From: Chitinophaga alhagiae
GTDB taxonomy: Bacteria > Bacteroidota > Bacteroidia > Chitinophagales > Chitinophagaceae
Assembly (NCBI RefSeq): GCF_003568665.1
Contig: NZ_QXMH01000006.1
Span: forward strand, 62,001-126,000
DNA: 64,000 nt
Direction: 5' to 3'
Under the pieces are notes generated by a model. It was not told the DNA's origin. It made no database searches and worked only from the letters and a program-made list of their open reading frames with translations. Each line of letters begins with the position of its first letter. The first letter of the stretch is position 1. Positions 32,636 through 42,600 of this stretch are shown in pieces. The position numbers and the translations under genes were made by a program.

Positions 32636-33886
32636 CTAGTTACTCCTGATGGCCACCACCGGGTCAAGCCGGCTGGCGGAAAACGCCGGGATAAACCCGG
32701 CTACAATGCCCACAATAGCAGAAATGGAAAAGCCCAGGATGATGTTGCCGGTAGACAGCCCTATGGTAAAGCTGGAGAACATATTTTTGGCGATCAGCGT
32801 GCCGCTGAACACCAGCAGCAGCCCCAGCCCCCCTCCGATGAGGCAAAGCAGGATGGCTTCCAGCAAAAATTCAAGCAGTATAATGCCGGGGCGCGCGCCA
32901 ATGGCTTTTTTGAGCCCGATGATGTTCGTTCTTTCCTTCACGGTTACAAACATGATGTTGGCAATGCCGAAACCGCCTACGATCAGGGCAAAACCGGCTA
33001 TCAGCCAGCCGGCCGTGTTCAGTACCCCGAAAACGGATTCCAGTTCGCCCTGTACCGTGGTGATCTCGTTCAGGGCAAAATCATTGTCTTGCGTGGGTTT
33101 GAGCCGGTTAATGGCGCGCATGGCGCCGGTGAGGTCATCTTTCATCTGGCCCAGGGGAATGTCTGCCCGGGCGCGGATCATATAAAACGGGTCTGCAAAA
33201 CGTCTTTCATCCACAATAGTACGGGCAAACAGGTAAGGCATGATCACCGTATTATCCCCGAAAACGCCGCCCAGCATGCTTTCCCCCTTTCTTTTGAGAG
33301 CGCCCACCACCTTTACGTTACGGCCGGAAAAACGGACTATTTTGCCCACGGCCGCTTCGGGGCTGAAAAACAGCCCTTCCCAGATATTGGCGCCCAGCAC
33401 CACCACGTTGCTGCCGGCGGTCAGCTCGGAGGGACTGAAATACCGGCCCGAGGCAATATCCATAGTCTGCATCTTGTCAAGGTCCATGGTAGTGGCCAGC
33501 AGCTCCACGTTCTCCATATAATCCGGCCCGTACTCTATTTTACGGCCGCCGGAAGAAAAAAGGAAGGTCACCGCATCGGCCGTGCTCACCTTTTCCTTGA
33601 TGGCCTTCATTTGCGAATACTCGGGCTCCGGCCGGTTCACGTACTTCCACCACTCTCCATCCCCATCCCACGGCCATTTTTGCAGGTACACCACGTTGGT
33701 GCCCATAGATTTCAGGTCGTTCCGGATGGAGCTTTCCATACTGTCCGTTACCGTCAGCACGGCAATAATGCAGAAGATGCCGATGGTGATGCCCAGCAGG
33801 GACAAAAACGTGCGGAGTTTGTTCACCCGCAGCTCCTGCAGGGCCATTTTCAGGCTGTTCAGCAATATTTTGAGGGTAGAAAGCAT
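32636..33886 (-). CDS. MacB/FtsX-type ABC transporter permease
   Basis: A 416-residue inner-membrane permease with the MacB layout: TM1 at about 24-45 (LRTFLSLLGITIGIFCIIAVL), a large periplasmic MacB_PCD domain (about 47-275), and three C-terminal helices (about 290-315, 340-365, 380-405) ending in PAFSASRLDPVVAIRSN. The motif TVKERTNIIGLKKAIGAR marks the coupling-helix region. The ATPase partner is not adjacent, so it must be encoded elsewhere. It heads the minus-strand run permease-tsaD-trmN6, though tsaD appears to have its own promoter. A minus-strand TAAATTTG at 33898-33891 lies directly before the start, allowing a leaderless transcript. Confidence 0.9.
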   Translation of the reverse strand: MLSTLKILLNSLKMALQELRVNKLRTFLSLLGITIGIFCIIAVLTVTDSMESSIRNDLKSMGTNVVYLQKWPWDGDGEWWKYVNRPEPEYSQMKAIKEKVSTADAVTFLFSSGGRKIEYGPDYMENVELLATTMDLDKMQTMDIASGRYFSPSELTAGSNVVVLGANIWEGLFFSPEAAVGKIVRFSGRNVKVVGALKRKGESMLGGVFGDNTVIMPYLFARTIVDERRFADPFYMIRARADIPLGQMKDDLTGAMRAINRLKPTQDNDFALNEITTVQGELESVFGVLNTAGWLIAGFALIVGGFGIANIMFVTVKERTNIIGLKKAIGARPGIILLEFLLEAILLCLIGGGLGLLLVFSGTLIAKNMFSSFTIGLSTGNIILGFSISAIVGIVAGFIPAFSASRLDPVVAIRSN

Positions 33887-33968
33887 ATTCCAAATTTAGT
33901 ATATAATGTAATGCAAGCCATATGCTTGTGAAGAAAGGTCGTAAACCCGGGTTTTCGGAGGAAATATG

Positions 33969-33976
33969 TACCTTTG
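33969..33976 (+). promoter_or_regulatory. -7 promoter element for prfC
   Basis: TACCTTTG fits TAnnTTTG and lies 16 bases before the prfC start codon. The opposite strand of the same gap carries TAAATTTG (33898-33891) for the divergent permease gene. Confidence 0.6.
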
Positions 33977-33992
33977 CAGCCATTTATAAAAG

Positions 33993-35576
33993 ATGAAATA
34001 CCTGAACGAGATCAATAAAAGGAAATCCTTTGCCATTATTGCCCACCCGGATGCGGGTAAAACCACGCTCACAGAAAAGTTCCTGCTTTTTGGCGGCGCC
34101 ATCCAGACTGCGGGTGCGGTAAAGTCTAACAAGATCAAAAAACATACTACGTCAGACTTCATGGAAATTGAACGCCAGAGGGGTATCTCCGTGGCCACTT
34201 CCGTGATGACCTTTGAATACAGGGATATATTGGTGAACCTGCTGGATACCCCCGGCCACAAAGACTTTGCGGAAGATACCTACCGTACGCTCACCGCGGT
34301 AGACAGCGTGGTGCTGGTAATTGACTGCGTGAAGGGCGTGGAGGAACAAACCAAAAAGCTCATGGAAGTGTGCCGCATGCGCGATACGCCCGTGATCATT
34401 TTTGTCAACAAGCTGGACCGCGACGGTAAAAACCCCTTTGACCTGCTGGACGAACTGGAAGAACTGCTCAACATCAGGGTGCGCCCGCTCAGCTGGCCCA
34501 TCAACATGGGTAAAGACTTCAAGGGCGTATATAACCTGTATGACAAGAGTTTTGTATCCTTTGCCGCCAACAGGAAGGCTACGGACGAAGACATTGTACC
34601 CATGGCGGACCTGGCCAGCGAACAGGTAGACGAACTGTTCAACGCGCAGGACGCGGCGCAGCTCCGGAACGACGTGGAACTGATAGAAGGGGTATACGAT
34701 GCCTTTGACAAACAGCCTTACCTGGAAGGCAAGCTGGCCCCCGTGTTCTTTGGCAGCGCCGTAAACAACTTTGGCGTAAAAGACCTGCTGGACACCTTTG
34801 TGGAAATTGCCCCCACCCCGCGGGACCGGGAGGCTACCACCCGCACCATCAAGGTAACGGAAGACAAATTCTCCGGCTTCATCTTCAAGATACACGCCAA
34901 CCTCGATCCCCGCCACCGTGACAGGATCGCGTTCCTGCGGGTATGCTCCGGCAAGTTCGAAAGGAATAAATATTTCCGTCATATCCGGCTGGACAAGGAT
35001 GTACGCTTCGCCAACCCTTACAGCTTCCTGGCGCGGGAAAAAAATATTGTAGACGATGCCTACCCCGGCGATGTGGTGGGCCTGTTCGATACCGGCAACT
35101 TCAAAATAGGCGACACGCTCACGGAAGGCGAAAAATTCTACTTCACCGGTATTCCCAGCTTTTCTCCTGAACTGTTCAAGGAACTGGTGAACAAAGACCC
35201 CATGAAAACCAAACAGCTTGAAAAAGGCATTTCCCAGTTAACGGACGAAGGGGTGGCCCAGCTCTTCACCCAGCACAACGGCAACCGCAAGATCATTGGT
35301 TGCGTGGGAGACCTGCAGTTTGAAGTAATTCAATACCGCCTGCTGCAGGAATACGGCGCCTCCTGCCAGTTCAACACCCTGCCCTTTTACAAGGCCTGCT
35401 GGATAACGGGCGATAAAAAGAAGCTGGAAGAATTTATCCGCTTCAAGGGCGCCAACGTGGTGGAAGATAAAGACGGGCACCTGGTGTACCTGGCCCAGTC
35501 AGAATGGTACCTGAACACGGAAAGGGCCAACAACCCCGACATTGAGTTCCACTTCAGCTCTGAAATTCACAAGTAA
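33993..35576 (+). CDS. prfC: Peptide chain release factor 3
   Basis: A 527-residue translational GTPase that removes RF1/RF2 from the ribosome after termination. GTPase motifs are AHPDAGKTTLTEK (P-loop, about 18-30), RQRGISVATSVM (switch I region), DTPGHKDFAEDTYRTL (G3) and NKLDRD (G4). The later RF3-specific region includes FIFKIHANLDPRHRDRIAF and a C-terminal domain with LQFEVIQYRLLQEYG. Length matches RF3 and exceeds no known limit. It is monocistronic with a clear terminator at 35584-35609. Confidence 0.97.
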   Translation: MKYLNEINKRKSFAIIAHPDAGKTTLTEKFLLFGGAIQTAGAVKSNKIKKHTTSDFMEIERQRGISVATSVMTFEYRDILVNLLDTPGHKDFAEDTYRTLTAVDSVVLVIDCVKGVEEQTKKLMEVCRMRDTPVIIFVNKLDRDGKNPFDLLDELEELLNIRVRPLSWPINMGKDFKGVYNLYDKSFVSFAANRKATDEDIVPMADLASEQVDELFNAQDAAQLRNDVELIEGVYDAFDKQPYLEGKLAPVFFGSAVNNFGVKDLLDTFVEIAPTPRDREATTRTIKVTEDKFSGFIFKIHANLDPRHRDRIAFLRVCSGKFERNKYFRHIRLDKDVRFANPYSFLAREKNIVDDAYPGDVVGLFDTGNFKIGDTLTEGEKFYFTGIPSFSPELFKELVNKDPMKTKQLEKGISQLTDEGVAQLFTQHNGNRKIIGCVGDLQFEVIQYRLLQEYGASCQFNTLPFYKACWITGDKKKLEEFIRFKGANVVEDKDGHLVYLAQSEWYLNTERANNPDIEFHFSSEIHK

Positions 35577-35583
35577 TAACAGG

Positions 35584-35609
35584 AACGGCGCCTTAACAGG
35601 CGCCGTTTT
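35584..35609 (+). terminator. Intrinsic terminator of prfC
   Basis: A perfect 9-bp stem (35584-35592 with 35599-35607) with loop TTAACA runs into TTTT; it begins 8 bases after the stop. Confidence 0.85.
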
Positions 35610-35744
35610 CATGTACGACCAACTCAATTATTGCGTGAAATAAAGATGGTTACAAAAGTAACCGCCCCCGCCCGCAAGGGTTTACGATTTCGGGAAACAC
35701 ATTTGCGAAATGCGGAAAAATAAAAAGCGGCTGTATCCGGGCAT

Positions 35745-35773
35745 AAAAAAGGCCGGTCATCGCAGACCGGCCT
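35745..35773 (-). terminator. Intrinsic terminator of the UbiD-type gene
   Basis: On the minus strand a 9-bp stem (35765-35773 with 35750-35758) with a 6-base loop is followed by T6, about 60 bases after the decarboxylase stop. Confidence 0.8.
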
Positions 35774-35831
35774 GATTGATATTATTCTACAGCGCCGCTA
35801 TCACCAACATCTGTAGTGTAAAAATATAGTT

Positions 35832-37757
35832 CTACAGCGCCACTACAGCCCCGTCCCCATATATCTGCTGTTTATATTTTAACGATGGTGAAGGCAGGAA
35901 AGGCCCCAGGCCCAACTGGCCCCATTTTTCGTCTATGGCCTTGATGGTGGCATCGTCTGCTACAATGATGTTGGGCCAGTCACGCTGAAAATCATCGTGC
36001 TCTTTTGTTTTGATAGTACCGTCCAGGCCCAGGCAGGCGGTTACCTTGTGAGGGTTGCGGCTGGAGGGGACCTCTGTAAGGATATTGTCCCGCTTGGGGT
36101 CCAGGTTATTGCAGAACCGCCAGAGCGCCGAGGGCAGGTCTGCCGCGTCTACCGTATGTTCTACGTACAGCACCATTTTAACGCCTTCCATACCGGGTTG
36201 CGCGCAGAGTTGCGAGTGCAGCTCCCGTACATGGTTGCGGCGGCTTTTTTCTACTGCTACGATGATGCAGGGAATGCCTGCCTGCAGCAACGAGGCGTTC
36301 ACCTGTTTTATTTCCGGGAAAGCGGCTTTGAGGGCGGCTTCGTTCACGGCGGGCGTAAAAACGCCATCGTCAAACCGCTCGTCTTTCTCTTCTTCATGTT
36401 TGGCGGTGCCATCTATACACATCTTCCCGCCAAAGCCCATGCGGGAGCAGGAATGGTCCAGCACATCCATAGGGCCCTGGCTGAAGTACACGTCTGTAGC
36501 CGGGTTCAGGTTCCTGAAGGCGTACTGCGCCAGTGCTTTGTAGTCGGCAATGCGTGTGCCCGTATCCGTTACGGCCAGAATTTTATTGAACATCATCTGC
36601 CCTGCGCCCCACATGGCGTTCATGACCTTCTGGGCCTGCCCGGGATAGTCTTTGGCTATCTGCGCAATAACCAGGTTGTGGAACACCCCTTCCACCGGCA
36701 TTTCCATATCAACAATTTCGGGTACCAGCGTCATCTTGATGGGCGCCAGGAAGATCCTTTCCGTGGCCTTCCCTATCCAGGCGTCTTCCTGCGGGGGAAT
36801 GCCTACAATGGTGGAGGGGTACACGGCGTCTTTACGGTGGGTGATGGCGGTAACATGGAAGCGGGGGTACCAGTCTGCCAGGGAATAGTACCCGGTATGG
36901 TCCCCAAAGGGGCCTTCCCATATCAGCTCTTCGTGCGGCTCTACATATCCTTCTATCACAAAATCCGCATCTGCCGGTACTTCCAGCTCGGGCTGGGTGA
37001 TGCATTTCACCAGCTCTACTTTCTTTTTACGCAGAAAGCCCGCCAGCATGTATTCATCTACGTTCTCCGGCAGCGGTGCGGTGGCGGAATAGGTGTACAC
37101 GGGGTCTCCCCCCAGCACTACCGCCACAGGCATGCGTTTGTTCAGCTTTTTGTATTCGGAAAAATGTTTGGCGGATACCTTGTGTTTATGCCAGTGCATG
37201 CCCGTCATGTCTTTTTCAAACACCTGCATGCGGTACATGCCTACGTTGCGGGAGCCGGTATGCGGGTCTTTGGTGTGGATCACCGGCAGGGTGATGAAGG
37301 GGCCGCCATCTTTAGGCCAGCAGGTCATTACCGGCAGCTTCCCCAGGTCTGGCGAGGCCATCACCACTTCCTGGCAGGCGCCCTTGCCACCCACCACCTT
37401 CGGCATCCAGGATGCGAATTGCCCCAGCTTGGGCAGCATCTGCAATTTATCTATGATGCTCTCCTTGGGTTTGGACAGCATTTTGAACAAGGTCTCTATT
37501 TCACGGGCCACATCATCCAGCTCCTGCACGCCCAGCGCCATGCACATGCGGCGGTAGCTGCCCATGGAGTTGATCAGCACGGGAAAATCGTACCCCGTAT
37601 TCTCGAACAGCAGGGCCTTGCCGCCGTCAGGAGATTTGCTGATACGGTCCGTTATTTCCGCTATTTCCAGCTTCGGGTCTACATACGTGCTGATACGCAC
37701 CATTTCTCCCGCTTTTTCAAGCGTGTCTATAAAATGCCTGAGATGCTTGTATGCCAT
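35832..37757 (-). CDS. UbiD-family decarboxylase (menaquinone-type)
   Basis: A 641-residue UbiD-fold decarboxylase that would need prenylated FMN made by a UbiX-type enzyme, not present here. Family hallmarks are EGPFGDHTGYYSLADWYP, AVVLGGDPVYTYSA, AITHRKDAVYPSTIVGIPPQ and EIVDMEMPVEGVFHNLVI. Bacteroidota respire with menaquinone, so the usual annotation is menaquinone-biosynthesis decarboxylase; that role is inferred. I placed the start at MAYKHLRHF (37757), where similarity begins, rather than nine residues upstream. A -7 element lies at 37799-37792 and a terminator at 35745. Confidence 0.93.
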   Translation of the reverse strand: MAYKHLRHFIDTLEKAGEMVRISTYVDPKLEIAEITDRISKSPDGGKALLFENTGYDFPVLINSMGSYRRMCMALGVQELDDVAREIETLFKMLSKPKESIIDKLQMLPKLGQFASWMPKVVGGKGACQEVVMASPDLGKLPVMTCWPKDGGPFITLPVIHTKDPHTGSRNVGMYRMQVFEKDMTGMHWHKHKVSAKHFSEYKKLNKRMPVAVVLGGDPVYTYSATAPLPENVDEYMLAGFLRKKKVELVKCITQPELEVPADADFVIEGYVEPHEELIWEGPFGDHTGYYSLADWYPRFHVTAITHRKDAVYPSTIVGIPPQEDAWIGKATERIFLAPIKMTLVPEIVDMEMPVEGVFHNLVIAQIAKDYPGQAQKVMNAMWGAGQMMFNKILAVTDTGTRIADYKALAQYAFRNLNPATDVYFSQGPMDVLDHSCSRMGFGGKMCIDGTAKHEEEKDERFDDGVFTPAVNEAALKAAFPEIKQVNASLLQAGIPCIIVAVEKSRRNHVRELHSQLCAQPGMEGVKMVLYVEHTVDAADLPSALWRFCNNLDPKRDNILTEVPSSRNPHKVTACLGLDGTIKTKEHDDFQRDWPNIIVADDATIKAIDEKWGQLGLGPFLPSPSLKYKQQIYGDGAVVAL

Positions 37758-37791
37758 AGGTCCATGCTTTCGTTCAAGGCACAAAAGTACG

Positions 37792-37799
37792 GCGGTTCA
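37792..37799 (-). promoter_or_regulatory. -7 promoter element for the UbiD-type gene
   Basis: TACTTTTG on the minus strand matches TAnnTTTG, 35 bases before the start at 37757. Confidence 0.6.
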
Positions 37800-37805
37800 G
37801 GCACA

Positions 37806-37899
37806 TAAAAAAAGACCCCGGAAAACCGGGGCCCAGGGGTTGTGAGTAAAACAATCGGGATAAAAAAAGTGGAAAAAAGGGGCCGCTGAAAAGCGGCCC
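37806..37899 (-). terminator. Two consecutive terminators after the His-rich gene
   Basis: On the minus strand the first hairpin is an 8-bp stem (37892-37899 with 37880-37887, loop TTTC) followed by T6. The second is a 6-bp GC stem (37825-37830 with 37815-37820, TTTT loop) followed by T7 at 37812-37806. The pair insulates the UbiD-type promoter at 37792 from read-through. Confidence 0.75.
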
Positions 37900-37954
37900 G
37901 GTCCAAGTTATTGTGACAACAAGAATAAATTAGGTTAAAACGGAAGGTGCAATG

Positions 37955-38275
37955 TTAGTTACCGAACACAATTACACCAGATACCCTTGGCCTGCGCGGA
38001 AGCGGGGGCGGCGGAGGCGGGTAAGGATAGCGCGGCCGTACCACCACTACTCTTTCTGCACGGTAGCAATCGTCCCTTCTGTAGTCACGATGCTTGTACT
38101 TCTTGTGCTTGTAATGGCCGTGCCCGTGCCCCCTGCCGCGGCGGTCGTGATCGTCGTCATGATAATGACGTTCCGAATACACCGTGCGCACCGGGTAACG
38201 GTCGTGGCCCCGTCTCTGTGCCTGCGTTGCATAGGTTGCTCCCAGGAGGAGCATTACCAGAAGTAGCTTCTTCAT
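37955..38275 (-). CDS. Small secreted His/Arg-rich protein
   Basis: A 106-residue exported protein: signal peptide MKKLLLVMLLLGATYATQAQ, then a strongly His/Asp/Arg/Lys-rich segment (ERHYHDDDHDRRGRGHGHGH, YKHKKYKHRDYRRDD), a proline run (YPYPPPPPPLPRRP) and a final VSGVIVFGN. I do not recognise a family. The histidine clusters could bind metal ions such as Zn, Ni or Cu, or the charge could target surface polymers; both are inference. The start at 38275 is set by the signal peptide. It is followed by two tandem terminators, suggesting high expression. Confidence 0.7.
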   Translation of the reverse strand: MKKLLLVMLLLGATYATQAQRRGHDRYPVRTVYSERHYHDDDHDRRGRGHGHGHYKHKKYKHRDYRRDDCYRAERVVVVRPRYPYPPPPPPLPRRPRVSGVIVFGN

Positions 38276-38433
38276 AGCCTGCTGTTTTAAAATTGGTTTT
38301 TCTGCGTCCGTTGATCCCCTTTTTTTGTTGGCGGACGGACTTGCAAGCTTAAATCCAAGAAGTATGCCAATATGGTTGTTGCCGCTGTAACGCTTGATGG
38401 GAAAGGGTTTTAGGACAACAAAAACATCACTAT

Positions 38434-38464
38434 AAAAAAAGACTGCCAATAAAAGCAGTCTTTT
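38434..38464. terminator. Bidirectional terminator after the DUF6089 gene
   Basis: GACTGC (38441-38446) pairs with GCAGTC (38455-38460), extended by A-T pairs; A7 precedes and T4 follows. On the minus strand it ends the DUF6089-type gene. Confidence 0.75.
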
Positions 38465-38535
38465 CCTTTTTTTCTATGTGGACTTGATTGGGGGTGTGAT
38501 AATCTCTTATCAACAACCATCATGCCAAATAATAT

Positions 38536-39390
38536 CTACATTTTGAAACAGCGGGAGAAGTTGGTGCTGCGCCTGCCGCCGGAGCCGCTTCCAAAGCGGT
38601 ACATTACGGTGAGGCCGGAGAAAGTGTACCAGTCTTTGTATTTGGCGGAGCCGCGTTGCGCGCCATCTAGCGGGTAAGTGCCCAGGGGGCCTTTGCCCGG
38701 CTCGTCTCCCCGGTAAGCCATGTCTACCGCCAGCTGGCCTCTTTCCGCCAGCAGCGTGTTCTGGTCTACGTAACCGGTGCTGACATCATCCAGGTAATCT
38801 GTGAAAGTGGGGCGCAAGCCTATTTCCACACCAACGGTCCACCGGTCTGTAAAAAGGTATTTGAACCCTACGCCAAACGGAATGGCTACCTGGTGCAGGG
38901 CGTACTGGTTGCCCCTTTCAGGGTACTGCGGCAGGCCCTGCCCTTCCGTGCTCAGGCGGCGCAGCGGTATTTTGTTGCCGGCGGTGTCTCTTGCCCAGGG
39001 GTAAAAACTGAATACGGCCACCCCGCCGAAAATATAAGGCGTGAATCCTTTATCGTCTATATCCAGGATGTTCCACTCAGCGCCTATCTGGCCTTCCCAG
39101 AGGTTGGACTGGAAACTCAGGTTCCTGGCCTGCAGCGCTACGCTTTCATTCGTTTCATCTGCCGCGGCTATCATACCAAAACTGAACCCCGCCCTCAGGG
39201 TGAGGTAGCGGTTCATATCCTTCTTCACCATTAAACCTACCATTGGTTTGGTATACCGGAAGTCCACGCGTTTTTCTGAAAGGTCCCCGCTATAGTTACT
39301 GATACCGCCTATGAGGCCTACATGCCAATCTTGTGCTGTACTGATAAAAGGGGCAGAGATGAATAAAACAAACCCGATGATCTTTTTCAA
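38536..39390 (-). CDS. DUF6089 / PorG-like outer-membrane protein
   Basis: A 284-residue outer-membrane beta-barrel with a signal peptide ending FISTAQ. Signature blocks are HVGLIGGISNYSGDLSE, RNLSFQSNLWEGQIGAEWN, FTPYIFGGVAVFSFYPWA, STEGQGLPQY and GVEIGLRPTFTDYLDDVSTG, all typical of the DUF6089 family that includes the PorG component linked to the PorK/PorN ring of the type IX secretion system. Whether this paralog works in T9SS is not certain, as Bacteroidota genomes often hold several DUF6089 proteins. Monocistronic, with a terminator at 38434. Confidence 0.85.
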   Translation of the reverse strand: MKKIIGFVLFISAPFISTAQDWHVGLIGGISNYSGDLSEKRVDFRYTKPMVGLMVKKDMNRYLTLRAGFSFGMIAAADETNESVALQARNLSFQSNLWEGQIGAEWNILDIDDKGFTPYIFGGVAVFSFYPWARDTAGNKIPLRRLSTEGQGLPQYPERGNQYALHQVAIPFGVGFKYLFTDRWTVGVEIGLRPTFTDYLDDVSTGYVDQNTLLAERGQLAVDMAYRGDEPGKGPLGTYPLDGAQRGSAKYKDWYTFSGLTVMYRFGSGSGGRRSTNFSRCFKM

Positions 39391-39555
39391 GGTTGTATGG
39401 TTTTAACAGGTTACCGATTATTAGAACGCTGTAATGCCGTTTAAAGTATTTACATGTACCATAACCGGGGACTAAATTATACATTTTTTCACAGTTATTA
39501 CAATTATAATCATATGATTACGCGTTCTTTTCTAACAGGATAGGGGCTAATGCCT

Positions 39556-39563
39556 TATTTTTG
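39556..39563 (+). promoter_or_regulatory. -7 promoter element for tamB-tamL
   Basis: TATTTTTG matches TAnnTTTG and lies 59 bases before the GTG start at 39623. Confidence 0.5.
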
Positions 39564-39622
39564 CCGCAGGTATGATATTTGAGTGGAAGTAACCATTTAC
39601 CGATATAAATTGTAATTAATAC

Positions 39623-42600
39623 GTGAGTACCCCCCGCCGGAAAAAAATCTTACGCTGGATCATAGGTAGCGTGCTGACATTGCTTTTGCTGCCCGTTCTC
39701 CTTCTTCTGTTGCTGCAATTGCCCGTGGTGCAGGATTTTATGCGCTCCAAAGCCGAATCCTACCTGCGCAGGCAGCTGAAAACGGAGGTGAACATCGGCA
39801 GCCTCCGTTTTTCCTGGTGGAATTCCATGACGCTGAAAAACGTGTACGTGGGAGATACGCGTAAAGACACCCTGCTCTCCAGCGGGGAACTGGCCGTAAA
39901 ATACAACCTGCTGGCCATGCTCGGCAACGAGCTAAAGATCAACACCCTCCGCTGGGAAGATGCGGTGGTGAACATTTACCGCCCGGCGGCAGACTCTTCT
40001 TTCAACTACCAGTTTATCATAGACGCCTTCAGCAGCCCCGGCGCAAAGGAAGATACCCTCATTGAAGAATCCGGCACCACGCTGCGGTACCAGATCGGGA
40101 ACATACAACTTGAACGGATACACGTAAACTTCAATGACTCCCTGGGCGGCATGCTGGCTTCCGTGCGCCTGCAAAAGCTGGAAGCCCTGCCCGATACCCT
40201 GCAGCCGGAAAACGGCGTATATTATATAAAGAACTTCCAGCTGGACGGGCTGCAGGCCTCCGTTCTGCAGCAATACCGCACTCCCCCGCCAGACACCGCG
40301 CCGCCAGACACGGCCGCCACGCCCTTTGACCTGGCCGTGCGCGAGCTGGCCATCCGCAATACCCAATGGTCTTATACAGACGAAGCCAGCGGCCTGGGCA
40401 CCACCGGCAGCATGGGCAAGCTGCAATTGCGCAAGGCCCGTTTTGACCTGGTACAGACCCTTGTAGCCGCGGACGAGCTGCTGCTGGAAAAAACCACCGC
40501 CGCGCTGGACCTCTCCCAACCGCAAGACACCCTGCAAACCCCGGCAGACACCAGCACCGCGCCTAACACCTGGAAGGTGGCCGCCAAAAAACTGGAGGTG
40601 AACGGGGTGGACTTTGCCATGTCCAACCACCTGGAAAAAAGGCTGCCCTACCGCAACGCCCTCGACTATAATTATATGAACATCCGCCAGCTGGCGCTGC
40701 GGGCGGAAGACCTGGCCTACAGCGCAGACAGTACGCTGGTGACCCTGCTGGGCGGCGCCATGCAGGAGCAAAGCGGCCTGCGGCTCAAAGCGCTCAGGGG
40801 CAAGGTGCGCTACACCAGCCAGGAAGCGCAGCTGAGCAACTTCCTGCTGCAAACAGCGGAAAGCAATATTGATGCGGACATACACCTGAAAACCGGCTCC
40901 TGGGCCACGGTGGCAGACCAGCTGCCGCTGCTGGAAATAAACGCAGACATCCGCCCATCTGCCCTGGCCATGAAGGAAGCCCTGTTCTTTGTGCCGGACA
41001 TGCGCAACACCCCTTCCCTGCAGCCGCTCTGGAAAAAACGTGTATCCCTCCACGGTAGCATGAAAGGCAGCCTGGCCCAACTCGGCATTGACGGGCTGGA
41101 AGTGAAAGACAATGACGCCAATTACCTCTTCGTAAAAGGCACCGCTTACCAGGTAACAGATCCCGACCGTGTGGGGGCAGACCTGGTGAACGTTAAGCTG
41201 CAAAGCAGCCGGCGGGGCCTTGCATCCTGGCTGCCGCCCAACACCCTGCCCGCCTCCGTGAAGTTGCCCAACCGCCTGGCCCTCAACGGCAGCATGCGCG
41301 GCGGCATGCAATTGCTGCGGCCAGACCTGGCGCTGACCACAGACATGGGCAACGCCAGCATCAAAGGCGAGCTGGCAAATTTTATGGACACCAAAAATAT
41401 CCGCTATGATGTAGCCCTCCATACAGACCGCCTGCAACTGGGCAACCTGCTGGGAGACACCACCCTGGGCAACCTCACGGGCAGCGTAACGGCCAAAGGC
41501 AGCGGTACAGATCCGCAAACCGCCAGCGCCCTGGCCAATGTAGACATCCGCTCTTTCACCTATAACCGTTACACCTACCAGGGCGTGAAAATAGACGGCC
41601 GCCTGCAAAAAGGCGCCTACGCCGTAAAAGGCGGCATCAATGACCCCGCCGCCGTGGCCCGCTTTGAGGCCTCCGGCCAGTTGGACACCCTTCACCCTGA
41701 CCTGCGGCTGCGCGCCGACCTGGACAAGCTGGACCTGCTGGCTACCAACTTCAGCGCCACTCCCATGACCGTCAAATCATGCCTGGACGCGGAGGTAGAC
41801 AACCTCTCCCCCCGCCGCCTCACCGGGTTTGCCGCTATTCATAAAATACAGATCACGGATGACAAGGAGATGTACGCCATGGACAGCATTCTGCTGAAAG
41901 CCACCACGGCAGACAGCCTGCAGCAGATCAGCCTCACCGGCCCCTTCGGCTACATCCGCGCCTTCGGGGACTTCAATTACCAGACCCTTGCCACCGCCGC
42001 CGGCAACCTCATTACCCGCCACCTGGAAGCCCAGGCGCCGCCCGCCCCCGCCGGCCAGGAAAGCCAGTGGGTGCAGTTCAGCGGCAGCCTCTCCATTCCC
42101 AAAAGCCTGCGCAGCCTGCTGCCTGACATAGACCTGCCCAAACCCGTAACGCTTAACGGCCGCATGGACACAGACAGCAGCTTCCTCCTGGCCCACATTG
42201 CCGTGCCCACCATGCGGTACGACTCGTTCAAGGTAGACACCCTGGAGGTAGACCTGGCCGCAGACACCACCCGCATGGACACCAAAATACTGCTGGGCGC
42301 ACTGCACCATCCGCAGATCCCCCTGCAACGCACCTCGCTCAGCGTGGCTGCCAGCGGCGGCCTGCTTGACTGGGACCTGCTCATGGGCCGCAACAGCGAC
42401 CGGCCCAAGTATAAGCTCGGCGGCCTGGTACGGTTCGGGGAACAAGACAGCCTGCTCATTTCCCTCAAAAAAGACCTGCTGCTGAACCGGCAGCCATGGA
42501 ACGTAAGCGGGGATAATAATATGGTGATACAGGGCGGCGGCGTGGCTTTCGCAGACATTGGCCTGCAGAAAGGCAACCAGGAGCTGAAAATCACCACCGG

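Noticed and set aside
34152..34982. 276-residue minus-strand frame
   Set aside because: Antisense to prfC, which is beyond doubt.
35777..35850. Short near-duplicate of the decarboxylase 3' end (TTCTACAGCGCC at two places)
   Set aside because: About 12 bases recur once; this is too short to call a duplication or an attachment site, and no mobile gene is near.
35997..37808. 603-residue open frame on the plus strand
   Set aside because: It is antisense to the UbiD-type decarboxylase, shows no recognisable domain, and reflects the GC-rich third positions of the real gene.
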